From the NCBI GenBank assembly GCA_002396505.1, contig DGYA01000138.1, positions 1 through 24,971 on the forward strand: DNA of 24,971 bases, in the 5' to 3' direction. A program made the position numbers and the translations under genes. The stretch comes from Cyanobacteria bacterium UBA5018 (GTDB lineage: Bacteria > Cyanobacteriota > Cyanobacteriia > PCC-6307 > Cyanobiaceae). The notes under the pieces are model-generated. The model was not told where the DNA came from. It did no database searches and saw only the letters and a list, made by a program, of their open reading frames with translations. How positions within the stretch are numbered: the stretch's first letter is position 1; every line of letters starts with the position of its first letter. This document shows positions 1 to 7,851 of this stretch, piece after piece.

Positions 1-94
1 GCTGAGATGTGTCGGTCAACCAGGTGCCGACCACCACGGCCAGGGGGGCAGCTGTCAATAGCAGCAGAATCACTGCGGTCCAGTCGGTGTACAT
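1..94 (-). CDS. N-terminal fragment of a small membrane protein (runs off window edge)
   Basis: Read leftward, an ATG at 94-92 opens 31 codons without a stop before the window ends. The peptide starts MYTDWTAVILLLLTAAPLA and continues as one strongly hydrophobic segment (about residues 6-24), which fits a membrane anchor or small membrane protein. It is divergent from the small secreted protein that starts near 162, with about 67 bp between them. No Shine-Dalgarno site is evident and I do not recognise the family. With only 31 residues visible, it could also be a chance frame. Confidence 0.4.
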   Translation of the reverse strand, partial: MYTDWTAVILLLLTAAPLAVVVGTWLTDTSQ

Positions 95-161
95 AGCTGC
101 AGGGTGCAAAGCGTCGCCATTATCCCAGTTGATCCACCAACTGGGACACCAGGTCCTCCAA

Positions 162-401
162 TTGTCACCACTGCTGCTGACGATCCCATTATTTGCTCTT
201 CAGGCGCAGGCCGACGTAGTATTTCAAAATTGCCAATCCACCGCGGACGGCGCTATAAGTTGCGACACCCGGCCCACCGGCGCCACCTGGTTCAACGACG
301 AAGCGGCTCGAGAGGGGCTACTCAACCAGGCCAGCCCAGGCTGGGCGGAGTTTGATCCCTACCAAGGCTACGCAGACATGCTAGGCGGCAACTGGACCTG
401 A
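162..401 (+). CDS. Small secreted conserved hypothetical protein
   Basis: The protein is about 79 aa if the TTG at 162 is the start. That start gives a compact hydrophobic N terminus (SPLLLTIPLFALQAQA) ending in an AQA-type signal peptidase site. A mature part of about 60 aa follows, with two cysteines and an acidic, aromatic C terminus (GWAEFDPYQGYADMLGGNWT). The two Cys residues could form a disulfide outside the cytoplasm. From memory, the C-terminal half resembles small conserved hypothetical proteins of marine Synechococcus and Prochlorococcus; no function is known to me. The frame stays open upstream to a GTG at 9, but that would overlap the divergent gene and bury the signal peptide, so a later start (129 or 162) is preferred. 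Confidence 0.55.
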   Translation: MSPLLLTIPLFALQAQADVVFQNCQSTADGAISCDTRPTGATWFNDEAAREGLLNQASPGWAEFDPYQGYADMLGGNWT

Positions 402-639
402 AGCCAGATCTCCCCACCAGCCCTAAACCGCAGCCCCGAGCCAAAGCCCTGGGGAGACAAGCAAGATTGCCAAGCCGTCATCAGGATAAACAAGGGCCAA
501 ACAAAATTACATTAGCAAAACTCAACTCAATCAAGGCACTTGCAAATACCGTCTCCTTAGCCTGCGTGACGCTTAAAAACAAAAGCATTGCAACCAATTG
601 GAGCCCCTCACTCCCGCAGGCGAAACCAGCAGCACAGAC

Positions 640-729
640 ACAGGTACAGGTACAGCCATAGGCATATCTACAGGCATAGGCATGGGCATGGGCATGGGCA
701 TGGGCGTAGGCATAGGCGTAGATATAAGC
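640..729. repeat. Hexamer tandem repeat, about 15 units
   Basis: Fifteen consecutive 6-bp units run without phase change. The commonest are ATGGGC (four in a row at 682-705) and ATAGGC; variants include ACAGGT, ACAGGC, GTAGGC and ATATCT. One frame encodes alternating Gly with Thr, Ile, Met or Val inside a 59-codon open frame (TTG 598 to TAA 777). Another encodes His/Arg repeats. A simple-sequence array is the most economical reading. Confidence 0.85.
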
Positions 730-746
730 AATTATTCAGGCCTACC

Positions 747-763
747 TCTGATCAAAGATCAGA
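747..763. promoter_or_regulatory. Perfect 7-bp inverted repeat (possible operator)
   Basis: TCTGATC and GATCAGA flank an AAA spacer, giving a symmetric 17-bp site in the spacer upstream of the formate operon. The dyad symmetry fits a dimeric regulator, but the site lies about 370 bp before the first start codon and no regulator is known for it. It could also be chance. Confidence 0.25.
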
Positions 764-957
764 ACCAAGCCAGATAAGTGGTCAACATTTTTGTGATGGC
801 CCTGGGGCCAGCGACTCACTATCACCTCTAGGGCAAACTTGCTGCATTAAAGCTGCCATCAGCGCAAGAGAGGCAGCGAATCAGCCTGGAAATCAGACCG
901 GATTAAAAACTAGCCTTAAGAAGGAGAAACTAACACCTGCCAGATGGCGAATGCAGT

Positions 958-989
958 TGAGATGCAACTCGGCTGAGATGCAACTCCGC
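958..989. repeat. Direct duplication of a 16-bp unit
   Basis: Two adjacent copies of TGAGATGCAACTCNGC occur at 958-973 and 974-989, differing at one base (G or C). They lie about 145 bp upstream of the OFA transporter start. Each unit contains the small dyad GAGatgcaaCTC, so the pair could be a binding site, but this is speculative. Confidence 0.6.
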
Positions 990-1132
990 CCAGCAGCGGC
1001 TGGCGGGACAAAACAAGCCATGGCTGCCTGGCGAATCCATGCGAAAACCCTCTGGAAAGCAAATGCCGGCTGGGCCTGGCTGGCATTCCGTCAGCTGCCT
1101 ACAGCAACGGCCGTGAGCCTGAGGTAGCTGCA

Positions 1133-2467
1133 ATGGAAGGCTCCCAGGCGATATCACTCAATCGGCAGATATTCCAACGGAAGCGGTGGAGCATTGCGGT
1201 GGCAGCCGTCGTCATCCAGCTATGTCTAGGAACCGTCTATGGCTGGAGCATCTTCAAAAATGAACTTGTCGCCAATCACGGCTGGGATGAACTGGCTACA
1301 TCTATTACCTTCATGGTCTGCATTGGCGTGATCGGATTGGCCGCAGCCTTTGGGGGAATCCTGGTGGATCGCAAAGGTCCCAGGTTGGTGGCAACCCTGG
1401 CGGGAGTGCTGTTCGGCATCGGCACGATCATCGCTGGGCTGGGCATTGCCAAGACCAACCTGCCAATGCTCTACCTGGGTTATGGGGTAATAGCTGGCAT
1501 GGGCAATGGCCTCGGCTACGTGACACCGATTGCCACCTTGATTCGCTGGTTTCCAGACAAAAGAGGTCTGGTGACTGGATTAGCTGTGATGGGATTTGGT
1601 GCCGGCTCCTTCTTTATCGGCCAGATCGCCCCTGGGATGATCGCCAGCTGGGGGGCAGCCAGGACACTTGCCAGCTGGGGTGCAGTGTTTCTTGTGCTGA
1701 TCGTGACTGCGGCACAATGGCTGGAAAATCCAGCCACTGACAAATTAGCAATTAACCAAGAATCAGATATTAAGCGCAAAGAAAGTGAATCATTCGGCTA
1801 CCAGGAGGCGCTACATACATCCCAGTGGTGGCTGGAGTGGGGGATGCTACTTCTAAACATAACGGCTGGTATCGGTCTAATTTCTCAGTTATCACCGATC
1901 GCAAGTGAGCTATATCGTCCTCTGATCACTCCCGATTTAGCAGGCAGGGATTTGATTCAGGCAGTGGATGCGGCGGGGGGCACCCTGGTGGCCATCGCCG
2001 CCGTATTCAATGGCCTGGGACGACTGATCTGGTCATGGCTTTCGGATTCCCTGGGTAGGAGAAGAATCTTCTCGATCATGTTCTTGTCCCAGGCAATTCT
2101 CTATGCAATTACCCCTCACGTAAATAGCTATTATTTATTTATGATTATTGCCTGTTATTTATTAGCCTGTTATGGCGGCGGATTTGCCACGATGCCGGCA
2201 TTTGCCGCTGATTCCTTCGGCACTAAAAACATTGGACGCATCTATGGAACCATGCTCACCGCCTGGTCAGTAGCGGGACTCTGCGGCCCACTGATCTTTG
2301 CTGCAGCAAGAAAAACTACCCACAACTTCTCAGCCGCTCTTTACATATCATCAGTCTTATTACTGGTGGGTTTTTTCCTGTCTAGGCTATACAAAAATCC
2401 CAGGCATCAATCACGACCACAGCTTGCTAGCACCCCAGGAGAAAATTCGCTCAAGTCACCATTATGA
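1133..2467 (+). CDS. OFA-family MFS transporter (oxalate/formate antiporter-like)
   Basis: This 444-aa, 12-helix major facilitator resembles the oxalate/formate antiporter (OFA) family. Typical features are the first helix reading QLCLGTVYGWSIFKNEL, the loop 2-3 signature GILVDRKGPR, the GYGVIAGMGNGLGY segment of helix 4, and the central loop residues IRWFPDKRGLVTG. Helices 7-12 follow a polar central loop at about residues 195-220. The ATG at 1133 has GAGGT seven bases upstream. The stop (TGA 2465-2467) overlaps the ATG of the next gene as ATGA, which indicates translational coupling. Sitting in front of formate dehydrogenase subunits, it most likely moves formate, or exchanges oxalate or another carboxylate for formate. 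No oxalyl-CoA decarboxylase or formyl-CoA transferase is nearby, so oxalate use is not supported. Substrate is inferred; family assignment is firm. Confidence 0.88.
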   Translation: MEGSQAISLNRQIFQRKRWSIAVAAVVIQLCLGTVYGWSIFKNELVANHGWDELATSITFMVCIGVIGLAAAFGGILVDRKGPRLVATLAGVLFGIGTIIAGLGIAKTNLPMLYLGYGVIAGMGNGLGYVTPIATLIRWFPDKRGLVTGLAVMGFGAGSFFIGQIAPGMIASWGAARTLASWGAVFLVLIVTAAQWLENPATDKLAINQESDIKRKESESFGYQEALHTSQWWLEWGMLLLNITAGIGLISQLSPIASELYRPLITPDLAGRDLIQAVDAAGGTLVAIAAVFNGLGRLIWSWLSDSLGRRRIFSIMFLSQAILYAITPHVNSYYLFMIIACYLLACYGGGFATMPAFAADSFGTKNIGRIYGTMLTAWSVAGLCGPLIFAAARKTTHNFSAALYISSVLLLVGFFLSRLYKNPRHQSRPQLASTPGENSLKSPL

Positions 2468-4149
2468 ACCCATCACTCGATAAATTAACGCAAAGTCACG
2501 CCAGACGTTACTGGCAAACTCACCACGGCACCCGTTCACCCCTGCTACAAGTGCATGAAGCCATAAGAAAACAGCATGGCAGCCTAAATGCCGAAGAAAT
2601 AAGGGAACTCAGCCGGCAAGTGGGCATGCCTGAATCCACAGTTCTCAGCATAATCTCCTATTATGCTGATCTCCATGGCCCAAGGCAGAGCTTGAGAATT
2701 TGTCGCGGCACATCCTGTAATCTAGCCGGCGCAGAACAGGTGCAACCAAAGCTAGAGAAACAAGCTCCGTGTCGCGAAGTTTACTGCCTAGGCCATTGCT
2801 ATCAAGGTCCAGCAGCTTTAGATAAAACAGATCAGGTTCTAGTGGGAGAAGATTTATTTAGTATCGACAATGCCGCAGAGCCCAGGCAGCGGCCACCAGC
2901 TGCTATGCCTTCCATACGCTGCCTGGCAACAAGAGCCATAGTTACCAAGCGTGCAGCTAGAGATGTCTACTCATTTGAACAGGCACAAGCCGAAGGCGTG
3001 TACTCCAGCTTCCGTCGCTGTCTCAAAGCGTCGCCAGTAAAAATAATCGAGACTCTGGAACAAGCAGGCGAACGTGGACGTGGAGGTGCAGGATTTTCCA
3101 CCGGGAAAAAATGGCGTAGCTGCGCAGAGTCCAGGGCTGACAGGCGCTACGTGATCGCCAATGGTGACGAGGGAGATCCGGGCTCGTTCATTGATCGAGT
3201 GTTACTTGAAAACGACCCCCATGGTGTGATCGAGGGCATCCTCCTGTGCGCCTATGCTGTTGGTGCTACACAGGCTATTGTATTTATTCGCTCTGAATAT
3301 CCAAAAGCTATTCAGCGAATGCAAAGCGCTATTGGCGCCACTTATAAGGCAGGAATACTGGGGGCTGATGCAGCTTATCCGCTGGAGATATCAATCTTTC
3401 CTGGCATGGGTAGCTACGTTTGTGGCGAAGAGACAGCGATGCTTAATGCAATCGAAGGCCTGCGGGGAGAGGTGAGAATACGACCACCTTATCCAGCCCA
3501 AGCAGGGCTATATGGAAAACCTACCGTGGTGAACAATGTCGAAACCCTAGTGAATGTTGCAGCCATAGTCGCTGAAGGCGCCCAGGCCTATGCCGCCCTG
3601 GGCACCAAAGCCAGCGCTGGCACAAAAGCAATGTGCCTAGACCATGGTTTTGCCCAGCCAGGCATAGTCGAGGTGGAATTCGGGATCACCATCAGGCAAC
3701 TGATTGAGTCGGCGGGCGGAGCTGCCAACGGGAAGCCCCTAGAAGCGGTAATTCTCGGCGGACCAATGGGAAGCCTGCTGCTGCCAGATCAATGGGATGT
3801 GGAGGTTTGCTATGAGGCCATGGCCAAATCTGGGATCCAACTGGGCCATGGTGGATTGGTAGCGTTGCAAACAGGTACTAACTACCGAAAGCTGCTGGAG
3901 CAATGGCTGAAATTCATGATCGATGAATCCTGTGGCAAATGCGTGCCTTGCCGGCTAGGGCCAAAACAGGCGTTGATTGCCCTACAAGACGACAAAACAA
4001 CTGGAAACAGAAAAGACGTAATCACTAAATTACTTGGGGTAATTGAACAATCAAGCCTATGTGCTTTTGGCCAGTATATGCCTTCACCAATACGCAAGCT
4101 CCTGGTAGTGTTTGGCGACCGCATTTTCGATCAGAGGTATGGGGAATGA
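2464..4149 (+). CDS. fdsB: NAD-linked formate dehydrogenase, fused FdsG-FdsB (NuoE-NuoF type) beta subunit
   Basis: This 561-aa protein fuses two modules that are usually separate. Residues 1-135 are a NuoE/FdsG thioredoxin-like domain with the [2Fe-2S] ligands C80, C85, C108 and C112. Residues from about 155 form a NuoF/FdsB domain: the FMN loop RGRGGAGFSTGKKW, the segment NGDEGDPGSFIDR, the motif GSYVCGEETAML, and a C-terminal [4Fe-4S] site with C490, C493, C496 (SCGKCVPC) and C533 (SSLCAFG). The family role is to take electrons from the alpha subunit and reduce NAD+ at FMN. Fused beta subunits of about this size are known in the tungsten FDH1 of Methylorubrum extorquens. The ATG overlaps the transporter stop (ATGA) and the stop overlaps the alpha-subunit ATG in the same way. 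HoxEF of bidirectional hydrogenase is related, but the FdsA partner next door argues for formate dehydrogenase. Confidence 0.92.
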   Translation: MNPSLDKLTQSHARRYWQTHHGTRSPLLQVHEAIRKQHGSLNAEEIRELSRQVGMPESTVLSIISYYADLHGPRQSLRICRGTSCNLAGAEQVQPKLEKQAPCREVYCLGHCYQGPAALDKTDQVLVGEDLFSIDNAAEPRQRPPAAMPSIRCLATRAIVTKRAARDVYSFEQAQAEGVYSSFRRCLKASPVKIIETLEQAGERGRGGAGFSTGKKWRSCAESRADRRYVIANGDEGDPGSFIDRVLLENDPHGVIEGILLCAYAVGATQAIVFIRSEYPKAIQRMQSAIGATYKAGILGADAAYPLEISIFPGMGSYVCGEETAMLNAIEGLRGEVRIRPPYPAQAGLYGKPTVVNNVETLVNVAAIVAEGAQAYAALGTKASAGTKAMCLDHGFAQPGIVEVEFGITIRQLIESAGGAANGKPLEAVILGGPMGSLLLPDQWDVEVCYEAMAKSGIQLGHGGLVALQTGTNYRKLLEQWLKFMIDESCGKCVPCRLGPKQALIALQDDKTTGNRKDVITKLLGVIEQSSLCAFGQYMPSPIRKLLVVFGDRIFDQRYGE

Positions 4150-6818
4150 CCAGGGCAAGCGCATCCATCAATGGGCGGATTATTGAGATTGAAAAAAATG
4201 AAACTATTCTAAAGGCTGCCAGGCGATTGAGTATCGATATTCCTACTCTCTGCTACAGCGATAAAATCCAGCATGAAGGCGGCTGCCGAATGTGCCTGGT
4301 GGCATGCGCAGGCAGTCCGCGCCCCGTTGCGGCTTGCCATACCTACCTAACAGCGGGGATGACCATCAATACACATACACCAGAGCTGGAAAATCTGCGC
4401 AGGGAAATCCTCAAACTATATCTGTCAGAAGATGGGTGCAGCTCCTTACCTGGGGATGACTCGGGCACAAAATTTGGCTTACTACTGGGAAGTTATGGAA
4501 TTACTGGGGCCTGGCCCGGCAAGCAAACCCAGGCAGTGGATACCAGCAATCCCTATCTTAGATTTAATGCCAATAATTGTATTACCTGCCGGCTTTGCTT
4601 GAATACTTGCGAACAGATACAGGGACAGTTTGTATATGGAGTTGCCGGCCGGGGAGCGGCAACTCGACTGCTACTGGGAATGACCAATCAATTTGCGGAT
4701 AGCCCCTGTGTGACTTGCGGGGCTTGCGTTGATGTGTGCCCCACGGGAGCCATCACTGATTGTGATCGACAAGACCAACGCCAAGCCGATATTAAAACGC
4801 AAACTGTCTGTGGATACTGTGGAGTTGGCTGCCGACTTGAAGTGGAAGCATTAGCCGGCGTTGTGCTACGCATCAAACCAGTTGAAGATGCCATAGTAAA
4901 CCAAGGCCATCTCTGCCTGAAGGGTCGCTATGCTCATACCTATCACCACTCCAGCGAACGACTAACCCAACCATTGAAGAAAGTTGATAATAAATTTGAA
5001 CCAATATCATGGGAGGAAGCGTTGGATCTTGCTGCTCAGAAATTAATCGAAATCACGAAAATTCATGGTCCATCTGGGTTGGGTGCACTCAGTTCATCTA
5101 GATCCACAAATGAAGCAGCTTACCTACTGCAAAAGTTGTTTCGCTGTTTAATTCATACTAATAACATTGACTGCTGTGCTCGGGTATGTCATTCATCTAC
5201 GGCATTAGGTCTGCAGTTGATGACAGGAGCCGGGGCAGCATCTGCATCTTATATAGATATCGAAAAAGCAAGCTGCATTGTACTGGCCGGCGCCAACCCA
5301 ACAGCAGGTCATCCAGTGGTGGGAGCTCGAATAAAGCAAGCCGTGCTGAGAGGGGCCAGCCTTATCCTTATTGATCCACGCAGCATCGAACTGGCCGACT
5401 ATGCTGATCTCCACTGCCAACTTCTACCTGGAACAAATGTAGCCCTGTTTAATGGGATAGCAAAAGTTTTGATTGAGGAGGATTTGATCGATACTTGCTA
5501 TCTTGAAAATCGAGTGGAGGGCCTTGAAGAGCTAAAAAGTTTTGTCAAAGAGCTAGGGATTGAAGAAATATCTGCGATCACCAGCGTGGACCAGGATCAG
5601 ATTGTAGCGACCGCCAGACTAATAGGCAAGAGCGGACCCGTCCTCTTCATTCATGGCCTTGGCTTATCAGAACTCACTCAGGGTACTGGGTCAGTGATGG
5701 CCTTCTGCAACCTGGGGATGCTGACTGGCAGTATTGGACTACCAGGGGCTGGGATGCTACCACTAAGAGGACAGAACAATGTGCAAGGCAATGCCGACAT
5801 GGGAGGCATGCCAAATCTGGTGACTGGCTATCAATCTTTGGTGGAGCCAAAGACGAGGAAAAAATTAGAGCTAATCTGGGGATGTGCTCCACCGATTAAA
5901 CCAGGGCTCACAATTCCGGAGATGATCGATGCTGCCGCCATGGGCGATGTCCATGCGCTCTGGATTCAGGGAGAAGACATCGTGCAAAGCGAACCCAATG
6001 AAACTCATGTTCGAGAAGCCCTGGCGAAGCTTGATTTTCTAATCGTGCAGGAATTATTTTTCTCTGAAACCTGCCAATACGCAGATTTAATTTTCCCCGC
6101 CTGTGCAGCCCTGGAGCAGGAGGGCACATTTACTAATGGAGAGCGAAGGATTCAGCATGTTCATCCGGCGGTACCAGCCCCCGGGGAAGCTCGCCCAGAC
6201 TGGCTGGTCATCCGCGATGTTGGCCTACGGATGGGCGCCAATTGGAAACATAATTCTCCCTCGGACATAATGGACGAAATCGCCCAGGTAGCACCCGATT
6301 ATTTTGGCGGCATCAGCTACTCTCGTCTTCAGCCAGATGGGCTGCAGTGGCCCTGCCCGGCCCCAGGCCATCCAGGAACTAGCAGTCTGCATGAAAGTAA
6401 ATTCATGCGTGGTAAGGGTAAACTTGCCTGCATAGACTATTCACAAAGCCCAGAGCACGGAATAGCAGATTTTCCATTTTTGTTGGTGACAGGTCGCCTG
6501 CTTGAGCACTATAACGTTGGCACAATGACACGTCGAACACCCAACCAATTAATGGTAAGCGAAGATGTGCTTAATATTCACCCTGAAGATGCAGGCAAGT
6601 ACAAAATTTTAGATGGACAGAAAGTAAAATTGACCAGCCGCTGGGGATCCACAATAGTAACAGTTACCAGCTCGCGGCGCATAGCTCCAGGAACTTTATT
6701 CCTGTCATTCCACTTTCCAGAAACCCATACCAACCGAGTAACAGGCCCCCATCACGATCCCCAATCCAAATGCCCACAGTACAAAGCTATTGCAGTCCGA
6801 GTGGAGGCTATAAACTGA
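4146..6818 (+). CDS. fdsA: Formate dehydrogenase catalytic alpha subunit (FdsA/FdhA type, Mo/W-bis-MGD)
   Basis: The 890-aa catalytic subunit oxidises formate to CO2. In order it shows: an N-terminal [2Fe-2S] domain (C36, C47, C50, C64); two ferredoxin-like [4Fe-4S] sites (C145/C148/C151/C155 and C188/C191/C194/C198); the catalytic-domain cluster CGYCGVGC with C222, C225, C229 and C257; the active-site Cys348-His349 in DCCARVCHS; the formate-site Arg segment PLRGQNNVQGNADMGG; and a C-terminal pterin-binding domain (LLVTGRLLEHYNVGTMTRRTP). Residue 348 is a normal TGT Cys codon, not selenocysteine. The His/Cys3 cluster motif found near residues 92-110 in FdsA and NuoG relatives is absent (YLSEDGCSSLPGDDSG instead). 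ATG 4146 overlaps the upstream stop as ATGA; the open frame extends further upstream to 4059 but that part lies inside the beta gene. Whether Mo or W is bound cannot be told from sequence. Confidence 0.93.
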   Translation: MTRASASINGRIIEIEKNETILKAARRLSIDIPTLCYSDKIQHEGGCRMCLVACAGSPRPVAACHTYLTAGMTINTHTPELENLRREILKLYLSEDGCSSLPGDDSGTKFGLLLGSYGITGAWPGKQTQAVDTSNPYLRFNANNCITCRLCLNTCEQIQGQFVYGVAGRGAATRLLLGMTNQFADSPCVTCGACVDVCPTGAITDCDRQDQRQADIKTQTVCGYCGVGCRLEVEALAGVVLRIKPVEDAIVNQGHLCLKGRYAHTYHHSSERLTQPLKKVDNKFEPISWEEALDLAAQKLIEITKIHGPSGLGALSSSRSTNEAAYLLQKLFRCLIHTNNIDCCARVCHSSTALGLQLMTGAGAASASYIDIEKASCIVLAGANPTAGHPVVGARIKQAVLRGASLILIDPRSIELADYADLHCQLLPGTNVALFNGIAKVLIEEDLIDTCYLENRVEGLEELKSFVKELGIEEISAITSVDQDQIVATARLIGKSGPVLFIHGLGLSELTQGTGSVMAFCNLGMLTGSIGLPGAGMLPLRGQNNVQGNADMGGMPNLVTGYQSLVEPKTRKKLELIWGCAPPIKPGLTIPEMIDAAAMGDVHALWIQGEDIVQSEPNETHVREALAKLDFLIVQELFFSETCQYADLIFPACAALEQEGTFTNGERRIQHVHPAVPAPGEARPDWLVIRDVGLRMGANWKHNSPSDIMDEIAQVAPDYFGGISYSRLQPDGLQWPCPAPGHPGTSSLHESKFMRGKGKLACIDYSQSPEHGIADFPFLLVTGRLLEHYNVGTMTRRTPNQLMVSEDVLNIHPEDAGKYKILDGQKVKLTSRWGSTIVTVTSSRRIAPGTLFLSFHFPETHTNRVTGPHHDPQSKCPQYKAIAVRVEAIN

Positions 6819-7014
6819 TTATCAAGCCGAGCAGATTATGGCAGCTCAAAAATCCCAAATATCGCTGCGCGCATAGCATAAAAAGTATTGCAATGATTAG
6901 CTTGCACTGGCTACCAACAGCGGGATGGGTAATTTATTGATAAAACTATTGCAAAATAGAAAATATTAATCCGATTAATTTTAATGTGAAATCGCACCTC
7001 GTTGAATCCCAAAG

Positions 7015-7851
7015 ATGTCAGAGCAAAGTGGTCGCAAGCGCTTACAAATTCATTCGGTACAGGAGGATCAATTCAAGACCATGATCGATACGCTGGTGGT
7101 TGAGGAGCCTCTGGAGATTCGTGTTGATCAACAGTCAGCCAGCCTGGCGGTAACGATGAGAACACCAGGTGATGATTTCGATCTAGTTGTTGGTTTTTTA
7201 TATAATGAAGGCATTCTCCAGCGCAGAAGCGACCTAATTAGCCTCCGCTACTGCGGCGACGCCAAATCAGCAGGCAGCAAGAACCAAAATATAATCAGCG
7301 TAAATCTTGCAGGCAACACAGAAATTGACTTCACTAAATTGCAGCGGCATTTCTTTATGAGCAGTTCCTGCGGCGTATGTGGCAAGGCCAGCATCAGCTC
7401 CCTGCGGCAGCGGGGCGCTCGCTCCGTCGTGGCCAGTTTGAAGCTGGATGCATCAGTTCTCTATGGCCTACCGGAGCGTCTGCGTTCAGCCCAAAAAAAC
7501 TTTGCTGCCACTGGTGGCCTACACGCCGCTGCATTATTTGATAGCCAGGGCATGCTACTGCGTGTGCGGGAAGATATTGGACGACATAATGCTCTAGATA
7601 AACTGATTGGTGCCCTGCTGCTGGCAGAAGAACTACCGCTGAGGGATTCGATTATCATGATCAGTGGCAGGGCCAGCTTTGAGGTAATGCAAAAATGCAT
7701 AATGGCCGGCGCCCCGATGCTCTGTGCCGTTTCCGCTCCGAGCAGTTTGGCCGTCTCGATGGCCGAAGCTTTTGGGGTGACCCTGGTGGGTTTCCTGCGG
7801 GAGCATCGTTTCAATCTCTATGCCGGCAGCGGCCGGGTGTTGCTCCCCTGA
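7015..7851 (+). CDS. fdhD: Formate dehydrogenase sulfurtransferase FdhD (FdsC)
   Basis: This 278-aa protein is the FdhD/FdsC accessory factor. In this family it carries sulfur from the cysteine desulfurase IscS to the bis-MGD cofactor of formate dehydrogenase, without which the enzyme is inactive. The conserved CxxC is present as SCGVCGK (C119 and C122). The bis-MGD binding segments follow: TGGLHAAALFD, the strongly conserved REDIGRHNALDKLIG, and ISGRASFEVMQK. Length matches the family. The ATG at 7015 lies 196 bp downstream of fdsA in the same direction, in an A+T-rich spacer that may carry its own promoter. No small FdsD-type delta subunit gene is seen after it. Confidence 0.95.
   Translation: MSEQSGRKRLQIHSVQEDQFKTMIDTLVVEEPLEIRVDQQSASLAVTMRTPGDDFDLVVGFLYNEGILQRRSDLISLRYCGDAKSAGSKNQNIISVNLAGNTEIDFTKLQRHFFMSSSCGVCGKASISSLRQRGARSVVASLKLDASVLYGLPERLRSAQKNFAATGGLHAAALFDSQGMLLRVREDIGRHNALDKLIGALLLAEELPLRDSIIMISGRASFEVMQKCIMAGAPMLCAVSAPSSLAVSMAEAFGVTLVGFLREHRFNLYAGSGRVLLP

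Larger units (their letters stand above)
402..1132. other. Gene-poor spacer with simple repeats
   Basis: No convincing gene is seen in these 731 bases. The stretch holds a hexamer repeat array (640-729), a 7-bp inverted repeat (747-763) and a direct 16-bp duplication (958-989). An open frame from 588 to 1127 reads through the hexamer array as a His/Arg-rich peptide, as expected of simple repeats. The promoter of the formate operon should lie near the right end, but no clear -35/-10 pair was identified. Confidence 0.5.

Noticed and set aside
588..1127. 179-codon plus-strand frame with a His/Arg-rich repeat
   Set aside because: The repeat part comes from the hexamer array and the remainder spans the 16-bp duplication. 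It has no ribosome site and no recognisable domain, and composition is not protein-like.
2464..4149. HoxEF diaphorase of a bidirectional hydrogenase
   Set aside because: No hydrogenase subunits (HoxU, HoxY, HoxH) follow. The next genes are a formate dehydrogenase catalytic subunit and FdhD.
5187..5189. Possible selenocysteine at the formate dehydrogenase active site
   Set aside because: The codon is TGT (Cys348). There is no in-frame TGA in the gene, so no recoding is needed.
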